From the IMG/VR virus record IMGVR_UViG_3300037833_000033, positions 1 to 64,000 of that record: a DNA stretch of 64,000 bases. One strand, 5' to 3'. The stretch is from a virus. Numbering within the stretch: position 1 is the first letter of the stretch; every line of letters begins with the position of its first letter. This document shows, in pieces, positions 1-7,239 of the stretch. A model generated the notes under the pieces. It was not told the origin of the DNA, did not search any database, and saw only the letters and a list, made by a program, of their open reading frames with translations. The translations under genes and the position numbers were made by a program.

Positions 1-327
1 CTAGTAGCGCCGCGGTCCGTAATCGTAATCCGGGCGCCTTTGAGGGGGCCCGTCATCTTCCCAGCGGTCATAACCCCTGCGCTCGCCTCCCTCGCAAACG
101 AGTTGCCCCCGCAGGTTGGCCAGCCCGCCTCGGCGGCAGGTCCGCGTGTCGATCCTCGTGGGAACGTATTGACCGCGTGTCCGACACAGCGCCCGAACGT
201 AGGGGCCCTGCACCTCGATCTGAGTGCAACTCTGAGTGAAGCTCCCGTAGACCTGGGCCGAGGCGCCGGCGCTGGACAGGCCCAGCGCGAGCCCGCAGGC
301 CGACAACAGCAGAAATGGTCTCGTCAC
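1..327 (-). CDS. Secreted CVNH-like protein
   Basis: A 108-residue protein starting at GTG (325-327). Residues 1-24 form a signal peptide (hydrophobic LLLSACGLALGLSSA stretch ending ASA-Q), so it is probably exported. The mature part has the cysteine and hydrophobic spacing of the CVNH (cyanovirin-N homology) fold: GSFTQSC near the start, a C-R-T/R segment, then NLRGQLVC near residue 78. A charged, arginine- and tyrosine-rich tail follows. CVNH proteins are carbohydrate-binding, but no ligand can be read here. It lies outside the phage module and is probably a host gene. The family call is by eye. Confidence 0.7.
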   Translation of the reverse strand: MTRPFLLLSACGLALGLSSAGASAQVYGSFTQSCTQIEVQGPYVRALCRTRGQYVPTRIDTRTCRRGGLANLRGQLVCEGGERRGYDRWEDDGPPQRRPDYDYGPRRY

Positions 328-424
328 AGCGTGCTCCTATTGCTTGGCTGTTACCACACATGGGACGCGCGCGATGAACGACCAGTGACTCGGCGCGGGG
401 AGGAGACGCGCCCTTCTGCCGCCG

Positions 425-718
425 CTAGGAGCTGTAAGGACGGGCATCGGCGGCAGCGTACCGAATGCAGCTACGAACTGCGCGCATCCACCACCGAAAC
501 ATCATTAGATCAGCAACAAGAGCCAGACATGACACTACGAGCGCGGCATCATGAATGGCTGCGTCCCTGCTGATGGCAAGGGTCAGCCCCCAAGCTGAGG
601 ACGTGATGAGAAGCCACAGGCATCTGAAAAATGGCCATCCCATGCGCTCCAACACAAGCGCGGCATAAACACTGGCTGTGAGCCACCATACTGATCCTAG
701 AAGCCATCCTGCCCACAT
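425..718 (-). CDS. Small membrane protein of unknown function
   Basis: A 97-residue protein if started at ATG (716-718); a TTG at 743-745 would add nine residues. It is tryptophan-rich with three likely membrane helices (WAGWLLGSVWWLTASVYAALV, a middle FFRCLWLLITSSAWG region, and AALVVSCLALVADLMM) and a basic C-terminus. I recognise no family. It lies between the CVNH gene and the phage lysis module and may be host DNA or the edge of the prophage. Confidence 0.45.
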   Translation of the reverse strand: MWAGWLLGSVWWLTASVYAALVLERMGWPFFRCLWLLITSSAWGLTLAISRDAAIHDAALVVSCLALVADLMMFRWWMRAVRSCIRYAAADARPYSS

Positions 719-900
719 AGACCGGCATGCCCCACCAAAAGCCAAGCTCTGACTAACTACGGCCGTGCTTGGCGGTTCCGCGGTCCGAAGGTCTAATCAG
801 CGTGGCTGGCAAGGGCCTGCTAGAGGCTCGTGCAGATCAGAACGGCGCCCGCTGATGGGGGCATGGGTGAGGCGCCCAGATCTTGTTGCGTACCGATAGC

Positions 901-930
901 GGGGCCGAGCGGGAATAACCCGCCGGCCCC
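901..930. terminator. Strong stem-loop at left edge of the lysis cassette
   Basis: GGGGCCG and GCGGG pair with CCCGC and CGGCCCC around an AATAA loop. A pyrimidine-rich GTTTCTCTCTC follows on the plus strand. It sits 141 bases beyond the stop of the last minus-strand lysis gene and could end that transcript, although the T-rich side faces the plus strand. Confidence 0.5.
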
Positions 931-956
931 GTTTCTCTCTCAGAGGGGCGGTCACC

Positions 957-1043
957 ATGGGCGGGCGTAAGGGTCAGATGCTGGATTTCGTAGGCGCGGT
1001 TGTTTTCGCGGCGCTCGCGGGCTCCTGGGCTGGCTTGTGGTAG
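957..1043 (+). CDS. 28-residue membrane peptide, convergent with the lysis genes
   Basis: ATG at 957 is preceded by a good ribosome binding site (GAGGGG at 943-948). The peptide has a short basic start (MGGRKGQ) and one hydrophobic helix (VGAVVFAALAGSWAGLW). It lies on the strand opposite the lysis cassette, immediately after the 901-930 stem-loop. The size and topology suggest a small membrane peptide, and a similar one lies at 3449-3589. Function is unknown. Confidence 0.45.
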   Translation: MGGRKGQMLDFVGAVVFAALAGSWAGLW

Positions 1044-1071
1044 TCGCCAGGCGCTGCCACTTGCTGCTAGA

Positions 1072-1422
1072 TCAGGGCCGGCCCTGAACCTGCTTCGTGA
1101 GGGCGTCGATGGCCTTTGCGAGGCGGTCGTTCTCCCGCTCGTTCTGAGCCTGGGTCGCCTCCCGGATCGCCGCGGCAACCTCGTGCAGGCCGGCCGCGAT
1201 CTTGTCCCCGGCCGCGCCCAGTCTCTGGAACTCCTCGATGTAGAGCCTCGTCCCTTCGACTGAGGCGAGCGCGCCGGCAGCGCCGGCCAGGAGGCCCGCC
1301 TTCCCACCTTCCTTGATCTCGGCGTCCCGTTTGTTCTCCGTCCGCCGGTACATGAAGAAGGCGGCGATCGCCGGCAGCAGCACGCCCAGCAGCGGGGCGA
1401 TGTCTCTAAGGATTTCCCGCAT
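1072..1422 (-). CDS. Single-span membrane protein, possible i-spanin
   Basis: A 116-residue protein with one N-terminal membrane helix (LLGVLLPAIAAFFMY, about residues 10-26) followed by a long charged helical region ending in repeated A/E/R/Q heptads. That topology matches inner-membrane spanins of phage lysis cassettes, and it follows holin and endolysin genes. No overlapping o-spanin lipoprotein was found, so the role is inferred. It overlaps the upstream gene by 17 bases, which indicates translational coupling. Confidence 0.6.
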   Translation of the reverse strand: MREILRDIAPLLGVLLPAIAAFFMYRRTENKRDAEIKEGGKAGLLAGAAGALASVEGTRLYIEEFQRLGAAGDKIAAGLHEVAAAIREATQAQNERENDRLAKAIDALTKQVQGRP

Positions 1423-1891
1423 CCGACGTCCCCACCTTCGACCGTGCCTCTCTGATGTGGAGACTGTCTTGCCTGTGGACGTCCTCTCCGCCTCGCAGGC
1501 CGGCGAAGACCTCGAACGTGAAAGCCGTCACCGCGATCGCGAGCAGCATCGGCGGTCCGGCATCGCCCGGCATGGCCTCGTCGACCGCGAAAGCCAGCGT
1601 CAGGGCCACTGCCAGCGTGAGCCAGAACCCTCCCCCGACGCAGCACCCGCCGATGCGCCAGAGCGGCGTGTAGCGGTAGCCGCCGTTCTGGATGATCGCC
1701 CGCCACCGCAGCACGCCCACGAGAACCAGGATCCCCCCTCCCGGGCCCTCCGAGATCCATGCCTTCATAAGCGCGTAGTAGGGCAGGAGGAACGTCTCCC
1801 CCGGCCAGAGCAGGATGGTGCCGCACGTCACCATAAGGGTAGCGAGCATCATCTCGAGGGCGTGGGTCTTCACGGGCTCATGGAAGACCAT
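1406..1891 (-). CDS. Phage multi-span membrane protein in the lysis cassette
   Basis: Translation from ATG at 1889-1891 gives 161 residues. About four hydrophobic segments are visible (MMLATLMVTCGTILLW, GGILVLVGVL, a glycine-rich IGGCCVGGGFWLTLAVALTLAF, and PPMLLAIAVTAFTFEVF). It lies two bases after the stop of the holin gene and may be a second holin or an accessory membrane factor. I do not recognise the family. The upstream extension in this frame runs antisense through the holin and is ignored. Confidence 0.6.
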   Translation of the reverse strand: MVFHEPVKTHALEMMLATLMVTCGTILLWPGETFLLPYYALMKAWISEGPGGGILVLVGVLRWRAIIQNGGYRYTPLWRIGGCCVGGGFWLTLAVALTLAFAVDEAMPGDAGPPMLLAIAVTAFTFEVFAGLRGGEDVHRQDSLHIREARSKVGTSDAGNP

Positions 1892-1893
1892 GG

Positions 1894-2523
1894 TCAACGC
1901 TTTCCCGTGACCTTTGCCGCCACGGCCGCGACGACGCCCTGCCGCGGAACGCCGGTCGCCAAGGTCTCCTTGAACTTCGACGTGTCGCCGGCGATGTAGC
2001 CGTTCAGCCCGGCGAGGATGGCGAAGAACGGGATCGACGAGGTGAGGGCAGCCGTGACGACCTGGAGCGCAGTGGCGTCCGCCTTCCAGAGGTGCAGCAC
2101 GAACGGCGGAAGCACCGCGATCGCCCAGAGCAGCGTGGCGTAGCCGATGAGATGACGCCAGTGGTACCAGGAAACGCCGGCCGTGACCTCCGCCCGCATG
2201 GTCTCGTTGATAGACGCGCTCTGGGCGCTCCGGTCGGCCGCGTTCGCCTCCGCCTCCCGCGCCATCGCATCCCAGCGTGCCGCGGCCTCGCTCTCGACGG
2301 ACTGGATCGCCGCGACCGCCTCCGGCCGGACGTCGCCGGTCGGCGTCAGGACGGCACCCGCAATCGCCTCCGGCGTCGGCGCCGTGCCGAGCTGCCGCGC
2401 GAGGTAGGTGCCGGCCCATTCCCCGAGCAGCGCGCCGCCCGGGAACGGGATCGCGCCGCCGAGGATCTTGCCGAGGGTCGGCGCATAGGGTGCGAGCGAC
2501 TGCGCCAGGGACTGCCAGTTCAT
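1894..2523 (-). CDS. Holin, GTA three-helix type
   Basis: A 209-residue protein starting at ATG 2521-2523, which overlaps the endolysin stop by four bases. The C-terminal half carries the tryptophan-rich WYHWRHLIGYATLLWAI motif, then two more membrane helices (LPPFVLHLW, IPFFAILAGLNGYIAGD). This matches the family 'Holin of 3TMs, for gene-transfer release' known from gene transfer agents and alphaproteobacterial phages. It should form the inner-membrane lesion that releases or activates the endolysin. The N-terminal ~100 residues are alanine-rich and helical. Confidence 0.85.
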   Translation of the reverse strand: MNWQSLAQSLAPYAPTLGKILGGAIPFPGGALLGEWAGTYLARQLGTAPTPEAIAGAVLTPTGDVRPEAVAAIQSVESEAAARWDAMAREAEANAADRSAQSASINETMRAEVTAGVSWYHWRHLIGYATLLWAIAVLPPFVLHLWKADATALQVVTAALTSSIPFFAILAGLNGYIAGDTSKFKETLATGVPRQGVVAAVAAKVTGKR

Positions 2524-3317
2524 GCTTGTCCTCCAATGAGTTCTTCGTTGAGCGCGGCGTAGGCCCGGGCGCGTTCCCGGTTGTGCGAACCCTTCCACCA
2601 GAAGAAGAGCGCAATGCCGATCAGGACGACGGCCAGGACGGCGAGCACCGGCCAGAGCTCGACGCCGTCCGGCAGCGTGTCGGGAGCCTGCTCAGGCGGC
2701 ACAGTCGCCCCGGCCCCGGAACCCGCGCCCGCGGTCCCGGCCGTGCCGGCGACCTTCTCCTGACGGCTCGCCGTCTTGTCGGCCCCTGCCCGCTCGGCTT
2801 CGACCTTCGCCGCCATCGTGCCTTTCGACGCGCCCATGGCGGCGAGAGCCCAGGCGACGCCGACGGCCTCGATGCGCGCGACCCGGCGCGACCATCCCTT
2901 GCTGTAGGTCGACCACACCTTGAGGCTCCGCATGAAGCTGAGGCGCAGGGCACAGAGGCGCTTCACGGTCTCGGCATGGTTCTCGCTGCCGACCGCCTTC
3001 GGGAGGAGCTGCCGCACGCGGCCGACGCCGGAGTTCACGGCGAGGTCGAAGGCGGCGAGGTCGACGCCGGCGAAGAGGCGGTCGCAGCCGGCCGGGCCCC
3101 AATAGTCCCGCGCGTAGATCTCGGCGGCCTGCGCGAGCGTCAGGCGCGGGATGTCCAGATGGGGATAGCTGTTCGCGGCGATGCCGTACTTCGTGCCGAG
3201 CAGCCGGCCGGCGCCGACCTTGCCGCCGGTCCAGTTGCCCGGGTCGCGCTTGTCGTTGGTGAAGCCACCTTCATGGCCGAACACCTCCGCCAGCGCGCGC
3301 TGGAGGTTCTCTCGCAT
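2520..3317 (-). CDS. Endolysin, glycoside hydrolase family 108, with C-terminal membrane helix
   Basis: A 265-residue peptidoglycan hydrolase. The N-terminus shows the GH108 signature HEGGFTND with catalytic Glu16, then DPGNWTGG and KYGIA. A PG-binding-3-like region follows to about residue 165 (AFDLAVNSG, TYSKGWSRRV). An alanine/proline linker leads to a single C-terminal membrane helix (VLAVLAVVLIGIALFFWW, about 222-240). GH108 enzymes cleave the peptidoglycan glycan strand. The membrane anchor at the end suggests the enzyme is tethered until holin action. It is the first gene of the lysis cassette. Confidence 0.92.
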   Translation of the reverse strand: MRENLQRALAEVFGHEGGFTNDKRDPGNWTGGKVGAGRLLGTKYGIAANSYPHLDIPRLTLAQAAEIYARDYWGPAGCDRLFAGVDLAAFDLAVNSGVGRVRQLLPKAVGSENHAETVKRLCALRLSFMRSLKVWSTYSKGWSRRVARIEAVGVAWALAAMGASKGTMAAKVEAERAGADKTASRQEKVAGTAGTAGAGSGAGATVPPEQAPDTLPDGVELWPVLAVLAVVLIGIALFFWWKGSHNRERARAYAALNEELIGGQA

Positions 3318-3354
3318 CGGATTGTCCTGTGGTGGGGAGGAAGGTGACGCTGCG

Positions 3355-3376
3355 GCATCCTCGGATCCGAGGATGC
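3355..3376. promoter_or_regulatory. Perfect 22-bp palindrome between divergent genes
   Basis: GCATCCTCGGA followed directly by TCCGAGGATGC. It lies between the endolysin (minus) and a small plus-strand gene at 3449. A second short stem (CTGACG-GTG-CGTCAG, 3391-3405) lies beside it. A dyad of this length without a loop is better explained as a protein-binding site than as a terminator. Confidence 0.5.
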
Positions 3377-3448
3377 TGGAAAGAGCTTGCCTGACGGTGC
3401 GTCAGAGCCGCTAAGGCCCAGCTTCAGGTCTTTTGATGGGAGGGCGCG

Positions 3449-3589
3449 ATGTCCCCGCAACTCGCGGTCGCAGTAGAACTCGCGATGGCACTCGTGATCT
3501 TCGCCGCCGGCTTTGGTGCCGGCTACTACGTTCGCCACGACATCTCACGCAGGAAGAGGCGTGAAGCCAGGCGGCACGGGCCCTGGTGA
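3449..3589 (+). CDS. 46-residue membrane peptide on the strand opposite the late operon
   Basis: ATG at 3449 is preceded by GGGAGG (3438-3443). The peptide has one hydrophobic helix (LAVAVELAMALVIFAAGFGAG) followed by a strongly basic tail (RKRREARRHG). It lies between the tail gene ending at 3596 and the endolysin start at 3317, read in the opposite direction, with a 22-bp palindrome upstream. That layout suggests it is expressed independently of the late operon, for example in the lysogen. Function is unknown. Confidence 0.6.
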   Translation: MSPQLAVAVELAMALVIFAAGFGAGYYVRHDISRRKRREARRHGPW

Positions 3590-3595
3590 TTCCGT

Positions 3596-4000
3596 TCACC
3601 CGAACGGCGACGCCGGCACGATCCGCTTGAGGCCGTGGGCGGCTGCAACTGCATCGAAGTGAGCGGAGGCGTCGAAGTCCTCGCCGGGCTGCACGAGATG
3701 AGCGTCCATGATGAGGCTGCCCGTCACGGCGTCGAGGTCGTCGGCGGTGAGGCCGAGAGCCTCCCAAGGGGCGTCGGGCCACTGACCCTGATGCGCCGCC
3801 AGGAGCGCATCGACGAACGCCTGCTGGGCCGCGGTGGAGCACCCGAAGGCTGTCGCCGGCTCCTGCCCGTCCTCTGACAGCGGCACACTGTAGGTCTTGC
3901 CGGGCCATACGTCGTAGCCAAGGGCGCAAGCGATCTTGTTGCCGGCCTCTTGCAGGTCTGCGCGAAGAATGAGCGCAAGACGGTGCCGGAACGCGCTCAT
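3596..4000 (-). CDS. Phage protein of unknown function after the tail fibre gene
   Basis: A 134-residue soluble protein starting at ATG 3998-4000, overlapping the fibre gene stop by four bases. It has an acidic, alanine-rich sequence with PWEALGLTADDLDAVTG and HFDAVAAAHGLKRI segments. The position directly after the fibre could suit a fibre chaperone or assembly protein, but that is only positional inference. Confidence 0.6.
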   Translation of the reverse strand: MSAFRHRLALILRADLQEAGNKIACALGYDVWPGKTYSVPLSEDGQEPATAFGCSTAAQQAFVDALLAAHQGQWPDAPWEALGLTADDLDAVTGSLIMDAHLVQPGEDFDASAHFDAVAAAHGLKRIVPASPFG

Positions 4001-5082
4001 AGCGTGACCCCATTCTCAGTCGCGAGATACTGCACCATGCGCGTACGATCCGTTGATCCGAGATCGGGCACGACGATGTAATCGTGCAAGCGCCCCGCGA
4101 AGGGGAACCCAGCGGCGTTGTACTGCCCGAACTGAAGTTGGACCCATGTGCTCAGATCGAGGCCGCGCACCTCCAAAATCTTCTTGGAACCGACCGGCAT
4201 GGCATCGAGCAGAGCTTGGCGCGTTGCTGTTACGGCAACGCCGTTCACGGCGTATGTCGGGGAGCCGGCCCCCGCATGAGGGGAGGCCGCCGATGCCTGT
4301 GCCACCCCGAAGAACCGGGAAAGGCTGTTCGGGTCATTCCCTGCCATCCATACATCGTCGCCGGGCTGAAGTACGGCATAGACCGACAGCCCGGAGGGGA
4401 ACGTCAGGACATCGGTGAACAGGGCGTCGTCAACCCCGTCGAAGGAGAGCCAGTTCGGGCTGCTGGTGGATCGGTAGAGCGGCTTCGCGGCCGAACTGCT
4501 CTGCCGCCAGTATCGCGCATTCGTGCTCTTGTCGGTGATGCGGCCCACGGGTTGACTGTCCGCAGTAAGCGGCGTGGTGCCGTCGCTGCCTTGCGTGAGC
4601 TTCGCGATGTCACGGGCGCTCCACCACGCCCAGGGAGACACATCGGCCGGTGTCCACACGGTCACCGTGACGGATGGCGCCAGCAGCACCGCAGGCGCTG
4701 AGAGGAGCGGCGCAACGAGGGCCACAGGCCCAGCCGAGACAGAAGGCACCAGAGCCACCGCAGCGGCGTCCAGCAACGGCGCTTCCACCGTCACCGTCCC
4801 CGGCTGCACAGACGGCGCCAGAGCCACCGCAGAGGCGTCGAGCAGGGGTGCGGCGATCTCCACCGGCCCGGGCTGCACGGACGGCGGCAGGACGGCCGCA
4901 GAGGCGTCCAGAAGGGGCATGTGCAGGGCCGCGGTTACAACCACCGCCGGCGCCAGCGCCCGCGCCGCACTCTTGAGCACGGGCGGGTAGAGCGTCCCTG
5001 CCTCCCGCTCCGTCGGCAGCCCGTCCGCATCGACGGCGAGCGTGACGACATCGGGACCGGGAACGACGACGAGCCTAGTCAC
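3997..5082 (-). CDS. Tail fibre/appendage protein with internal repeats and lectin-like C-terminus
   Basis: A 361-residue protein. Residues ~48-145 contain four to five tandem repeats of about 22-25 residues with the core APLLDASAVALxPSVQPG; the corresponding DNA is repetitive too. The C-terminal part (~150-361) begins SPWAWWSARDI and contains NWLSFDGVDDALF and FAGRLHDYIV, the pattern of concanavalin-like (LamG) domains in phage fibres. The repeat block probably forms a fibrous spacer and the C-terminal domain contacts a receptor. It is the most distal tail gene before lysis. Confidence 0.75.
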   Translation of the reverse strand: MTRLVVVPGPDVVTLAVDADGLPTEREAGTLYPPVLKSAARALAPAVVVTAALHMPLLDASAAVLPPSVQPGPVEIAAPLLDASAVALAPSVQPGTVTVEAPLLDAAAVALVPSVSAGPVALVAPLLSAPAVLLAPSVTVTVWTPADVSPWAWWSARDIAKLTQGSDGTTPLTADSQPVGRITDKSTNARYWRQSSSAAKPLYRSTSSPNWLSFDGVDDALFTDVLTFPSGLSVYAVLQPGDDVWMAGNDPNSLSRFFGVAQASAASPHAGAGSPTYAVNGVAVTATRQALLDAMPVGSKKILEVRGLDLSTWVQLQFGQYNAAGFPFAGRLHDYIVVPDLGSTDRTRMVQYLATENGVTL

Positions 5083-5401
5083 GGTTCAGCCCTCCCGTGA
5101 CCGTGATGTGGCCCGTGGCGTAGACGCGCTGGCCCGTGTCGGTGCGGCGCTCGAGCTCGTAGGTCGCGACCCTGCCGAGGGGCAGGAGCCTCGTCTGCGC
5201 GACCGTGTAGGCCCAGCGGACCACTCGCTCCCCCAGGTCGATCACCAACCCGCCCTCTTCCGAGGTGGCGCGCAGGGAGCCTCCCCGCCAAGAGACGGAC
5301 AGTTCCCAGCCCACGTCCACGTCGAACGAAGGCGGGAACTCCCACTCCACCACGGGCTCATTGGTCCCGCGGTGCAGGCTGAAGTCGAGCACGGTCGCCA
5401 T
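5075..5401 (-). CDS. Small tail-tip protein of unknown function
   Basis: A 108-residue beta-rich protein (EWEFPPSFDVDVGWELSVSW, VVRWAYTVAQTRLLPLGRVATYELERR). It overlaps the fibre gene start by eight bases, so the two are coupled. It resembles the small beta-sandwich proteins that precede fibre genes in siphophages. The role is inferred from position. Confidence 0.65.
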   Translation of the reverse strand: MATVLDFSLHRGTNEPVVEWEFPPSFDVDVGWELSVSWRGGSLRATSEEGGLVIDLGERVVRWAYTVAQTRLLPLGRVATYELERRTDTGQRVYATGHITVTGGLNRD

Positions 5402-5413
5402 GATGGACCTCGC

Positions 5414-5821
5414 TTACAGGGAGACGATTCCGCCAGCATTCCAAGTGATGACGATGTCGCCGCCGTTAGGCTGGACCGGCAGGCCCGTGACGCCTGTGTC
5501 GAAGAAGGCCACCAGCCGCGATGTCGCCGCCGAGCCCGTGTCGATGAACAGGATCAGCGCCTCGCTCTGATCGCCCGTGACGGCCGTGAAGGTGACATCC
5601 GCGGCATCGAACAGGCCGTTCGTGAATGTCTTGCCCGTCAGGGCCGGCGAGGTCGCCACCCGCGCGCCCGCGGGAACGTCGGACAGGAACTCGTGCGCAG
5701 CCGAATAGGTGTAGTCGGCCAAATCGACGAGGAGCGCCTTCACGGTGCCCGAAACGAGGGAGGCGTTCGCGGCGTCGCCGTAGGCGGCCACTTTGTAGAG
5801 GGGATAGACTGCATTGGCCAT
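5414..5821 (-). CDS. Conserved phage tail-region protein
   Basis: A 135-residue protein. The ATG at 5821 is preceded by GGAG at six bases, which favours it over the ATG at 5833. The sequence starts MANAVYPLYKVAAYGDAAN, contains VKALLVDLADYTYS and ends with GGDIVITWNAGGIVSL. It is predicted beta-rich and soluble. Similar proteins occur just before fibre genes in alphaproteobacterial siphophages; the biochemical role is not known to me. Confidence 0.65.
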   Translation of the reverse strand: MANAVYPLYKVAAYGDAANASLVSGTVKALLVDLADYTYSAAHEFLSDVPAGARVATSPALTGKTFTNGLFDAADVTFTAVTGDQSEALILFIDTGSAATSRLVAFFDTGVTGLPVQPNGGDIVITWNAGGIVSL

Positions 5822-5899
5822 TGTAGGCTCCATAGGTTCGCGACCCGAGGAGCGGGCGCGGGGCGAAGAGGTCGGGAGGGGGTGGGTGGCGGTGGGCTG

Positions 5900-6433
5900 C
5901 TACAGCGTCGCGGCGAGTCGCCAGAGATCGTCCAGGTTTGCGTCGGTCCAGCCGAGCGCAGCGGCGAGCGCAAGCGTCATCGGATGTCGGCGCTCGTAGG
6001 TCTGAGCCGAGCGCAGGAACATGACGGCCCTCTGCCGGGTCGCCTCGTCGGGAATCGCGGCAACGACCGCGGCGAGCTGTGCCGGGATCGCGCCGGTTGC
6101 GCCCCATTCCTCCGCCTCGGGCCACGGGATCTCGCCCATCTCGGCGAGCGCCTGGGCGAACTGACGATCGCTCACGGCGGCCGGGACGGGGTTGGCCGGA
6201 GCGTCCCCGCCCTCGCTCGTCGCAAACCGCTCCACGGCGCTCCCAGCGGCTTCCGCGAGGGCGAAGGTGCGGACGATCTCGCTCGCGAGGCCCATCGGGA
6301 CCGCCCGGCAGCGGACGCCGCGGAACGTCGCCTCGGCCGGAAGCCCGAGGGCGTTGGCCGCCGCCTGGAGTTGCGCCGCGACGTCCTCGATGGACGCCGG
6401 CTCCTCGACGGCGAGGGAGACGACGAGGCCCAT
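5900..6433 (-). CDS. Phage protein of unknown function in the tail operon
   Basis: A 177-residue alanine-rich helical protein. Its ATG at 6431-6433 overlaps the stop of the upstream gene (TGATG coupling). Visible stretches include IPAQLAAVVAAIPDEATRQRAVMFLRSAQ and an ALGWTDANLDDLWRLAATL ending. It may be a tail-tip assembly factor, but no family is recognised. Confidence 0.65.
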   Translation of the reverse strand: MGLVVSLAVEEPASIEDVAAQLQAAANALGLPAEATFRGVRCRAVPMGLASEIVRTFALAEAAGSAVERFATSEGGDAPANPVPAAVSDRQFAQALAEMGEIPWPEAEEWGATGAIPAQLAAVVAAIPDEATRQRAVMFLRSAQTYERRHPMTLALAAALGWTDANLDDLWRLAATL

Positions 6434-7236
6434 CACAGGAGCTCCACGATCTCGCTCGCCCAGGTGTGGGGCGCCTGCGATGCGTTGGCCTCGACGATCT
6501 CCGAGAGGGCCCGGAGACGGCCGTAGATCGTCCGTTTCGGGAGCATCACCGCGGTATCGTCGGGGTCGTAGATCGCGAGGAGGTTCCCGGAGATCCCGAG
6601 GGTGTCCATCATATCCTCGACGGATGGGTAGGCGCCGAACGCCTCGGCGTCGGTCAGCGCGTCGAGCGTGAAGCGCAGCGAGCGATATTTCGGCTTGGTG
6701 CCGAAATGCGACTGGCCGCCCGTGGTCCGGCTCTCGGTCGTGTCGTCATTCACCTTGATCGCGGCGCCGTAGCTCATATTGATCGAGGGCACGAAGGGCA
6801 CCCCGGCCATGAAGCGGCCGACCTCGACGTAGTTGTCCGGGTTCAACGTGTCCGTAATGTCGATGAGAACGTATTGCCCGGAGACGGCCGCCGCTGCCCG
6901 GTACAGCGTCAGCCCCGCGTTCGCGCCGTCCGCGCCGACCGTCACGGTCTGGTCGAGGAGCGGCGCGGAGCCGTTCGAGGCGTTGGAGACGCGAATGCGG
7001 ACCGTTGCCGCTGCGGTCAGGTTGTGACTGATCAGCGCAAAGATCTGGAAGCTCTGCGCCGATCCGTGGTCGAGCACGAACTTGGTCGAGCCCGTCGCGT
7101 CATCCGACGAACGGGCGACGGTCGTCCGCTGCTGGCTCTGGATGTTGGTCAGGGGCAGGCCCGAGAGCCACGATCCGACCGCCAGAAACGACCCGCTGTC
7201 GCTCGCGGGGCTGTAGAGGATGTGCAGGCGCGCCAT
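6433..7236 (-). CDS. Tail-tip/baseplate protein
   Basis: A 267-residue beta-rich protein with segments typical of phage distal-tail proteins (WLSGLPLTNIQ, FQIFALISHNLTAAATVRIR, YVLIDITDT and GGQSHFGTKPKYRSLRFTLD). It follows the larger baseplate protein by three bases and is coupled to the next gene. It probably forms part of the tail tip. No single Pfam family can be assigned from sequence alone. Confidence 0.65.
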   Translation of the reverse strand: MARLHILYSPASDSGSFLAVGSWLSGLPLTNIQSQQRTTVARSSDDATGSTKFVLDHGSAQSFQIFALISHNLTAAATVRIRVSNASNGSAPLLDQTVTVGADGANAGLTLYRAAAAVSGQYVLIDITDTLNPDNYVEVGRFMAGVPFVPSINMSYGAAIKVNDDTTESRTTGGQSHFGTKPKYRSLRFTLDALTDAEAFGAYPSVEDMMDTLGISGNLLAIYDPDDTAVMLPKRTIYGRLRALSEIVEANASQAPHTWASEIVELL

Positions 7237-7239
7237 GGT

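Noticed and set aside
790-900. Left attachment site
   Set aside because: The attP side beyond the integrase is outside the window, so no direct repeat can be matched; the left phage border is only estimated as 0.75-0.95 kb.
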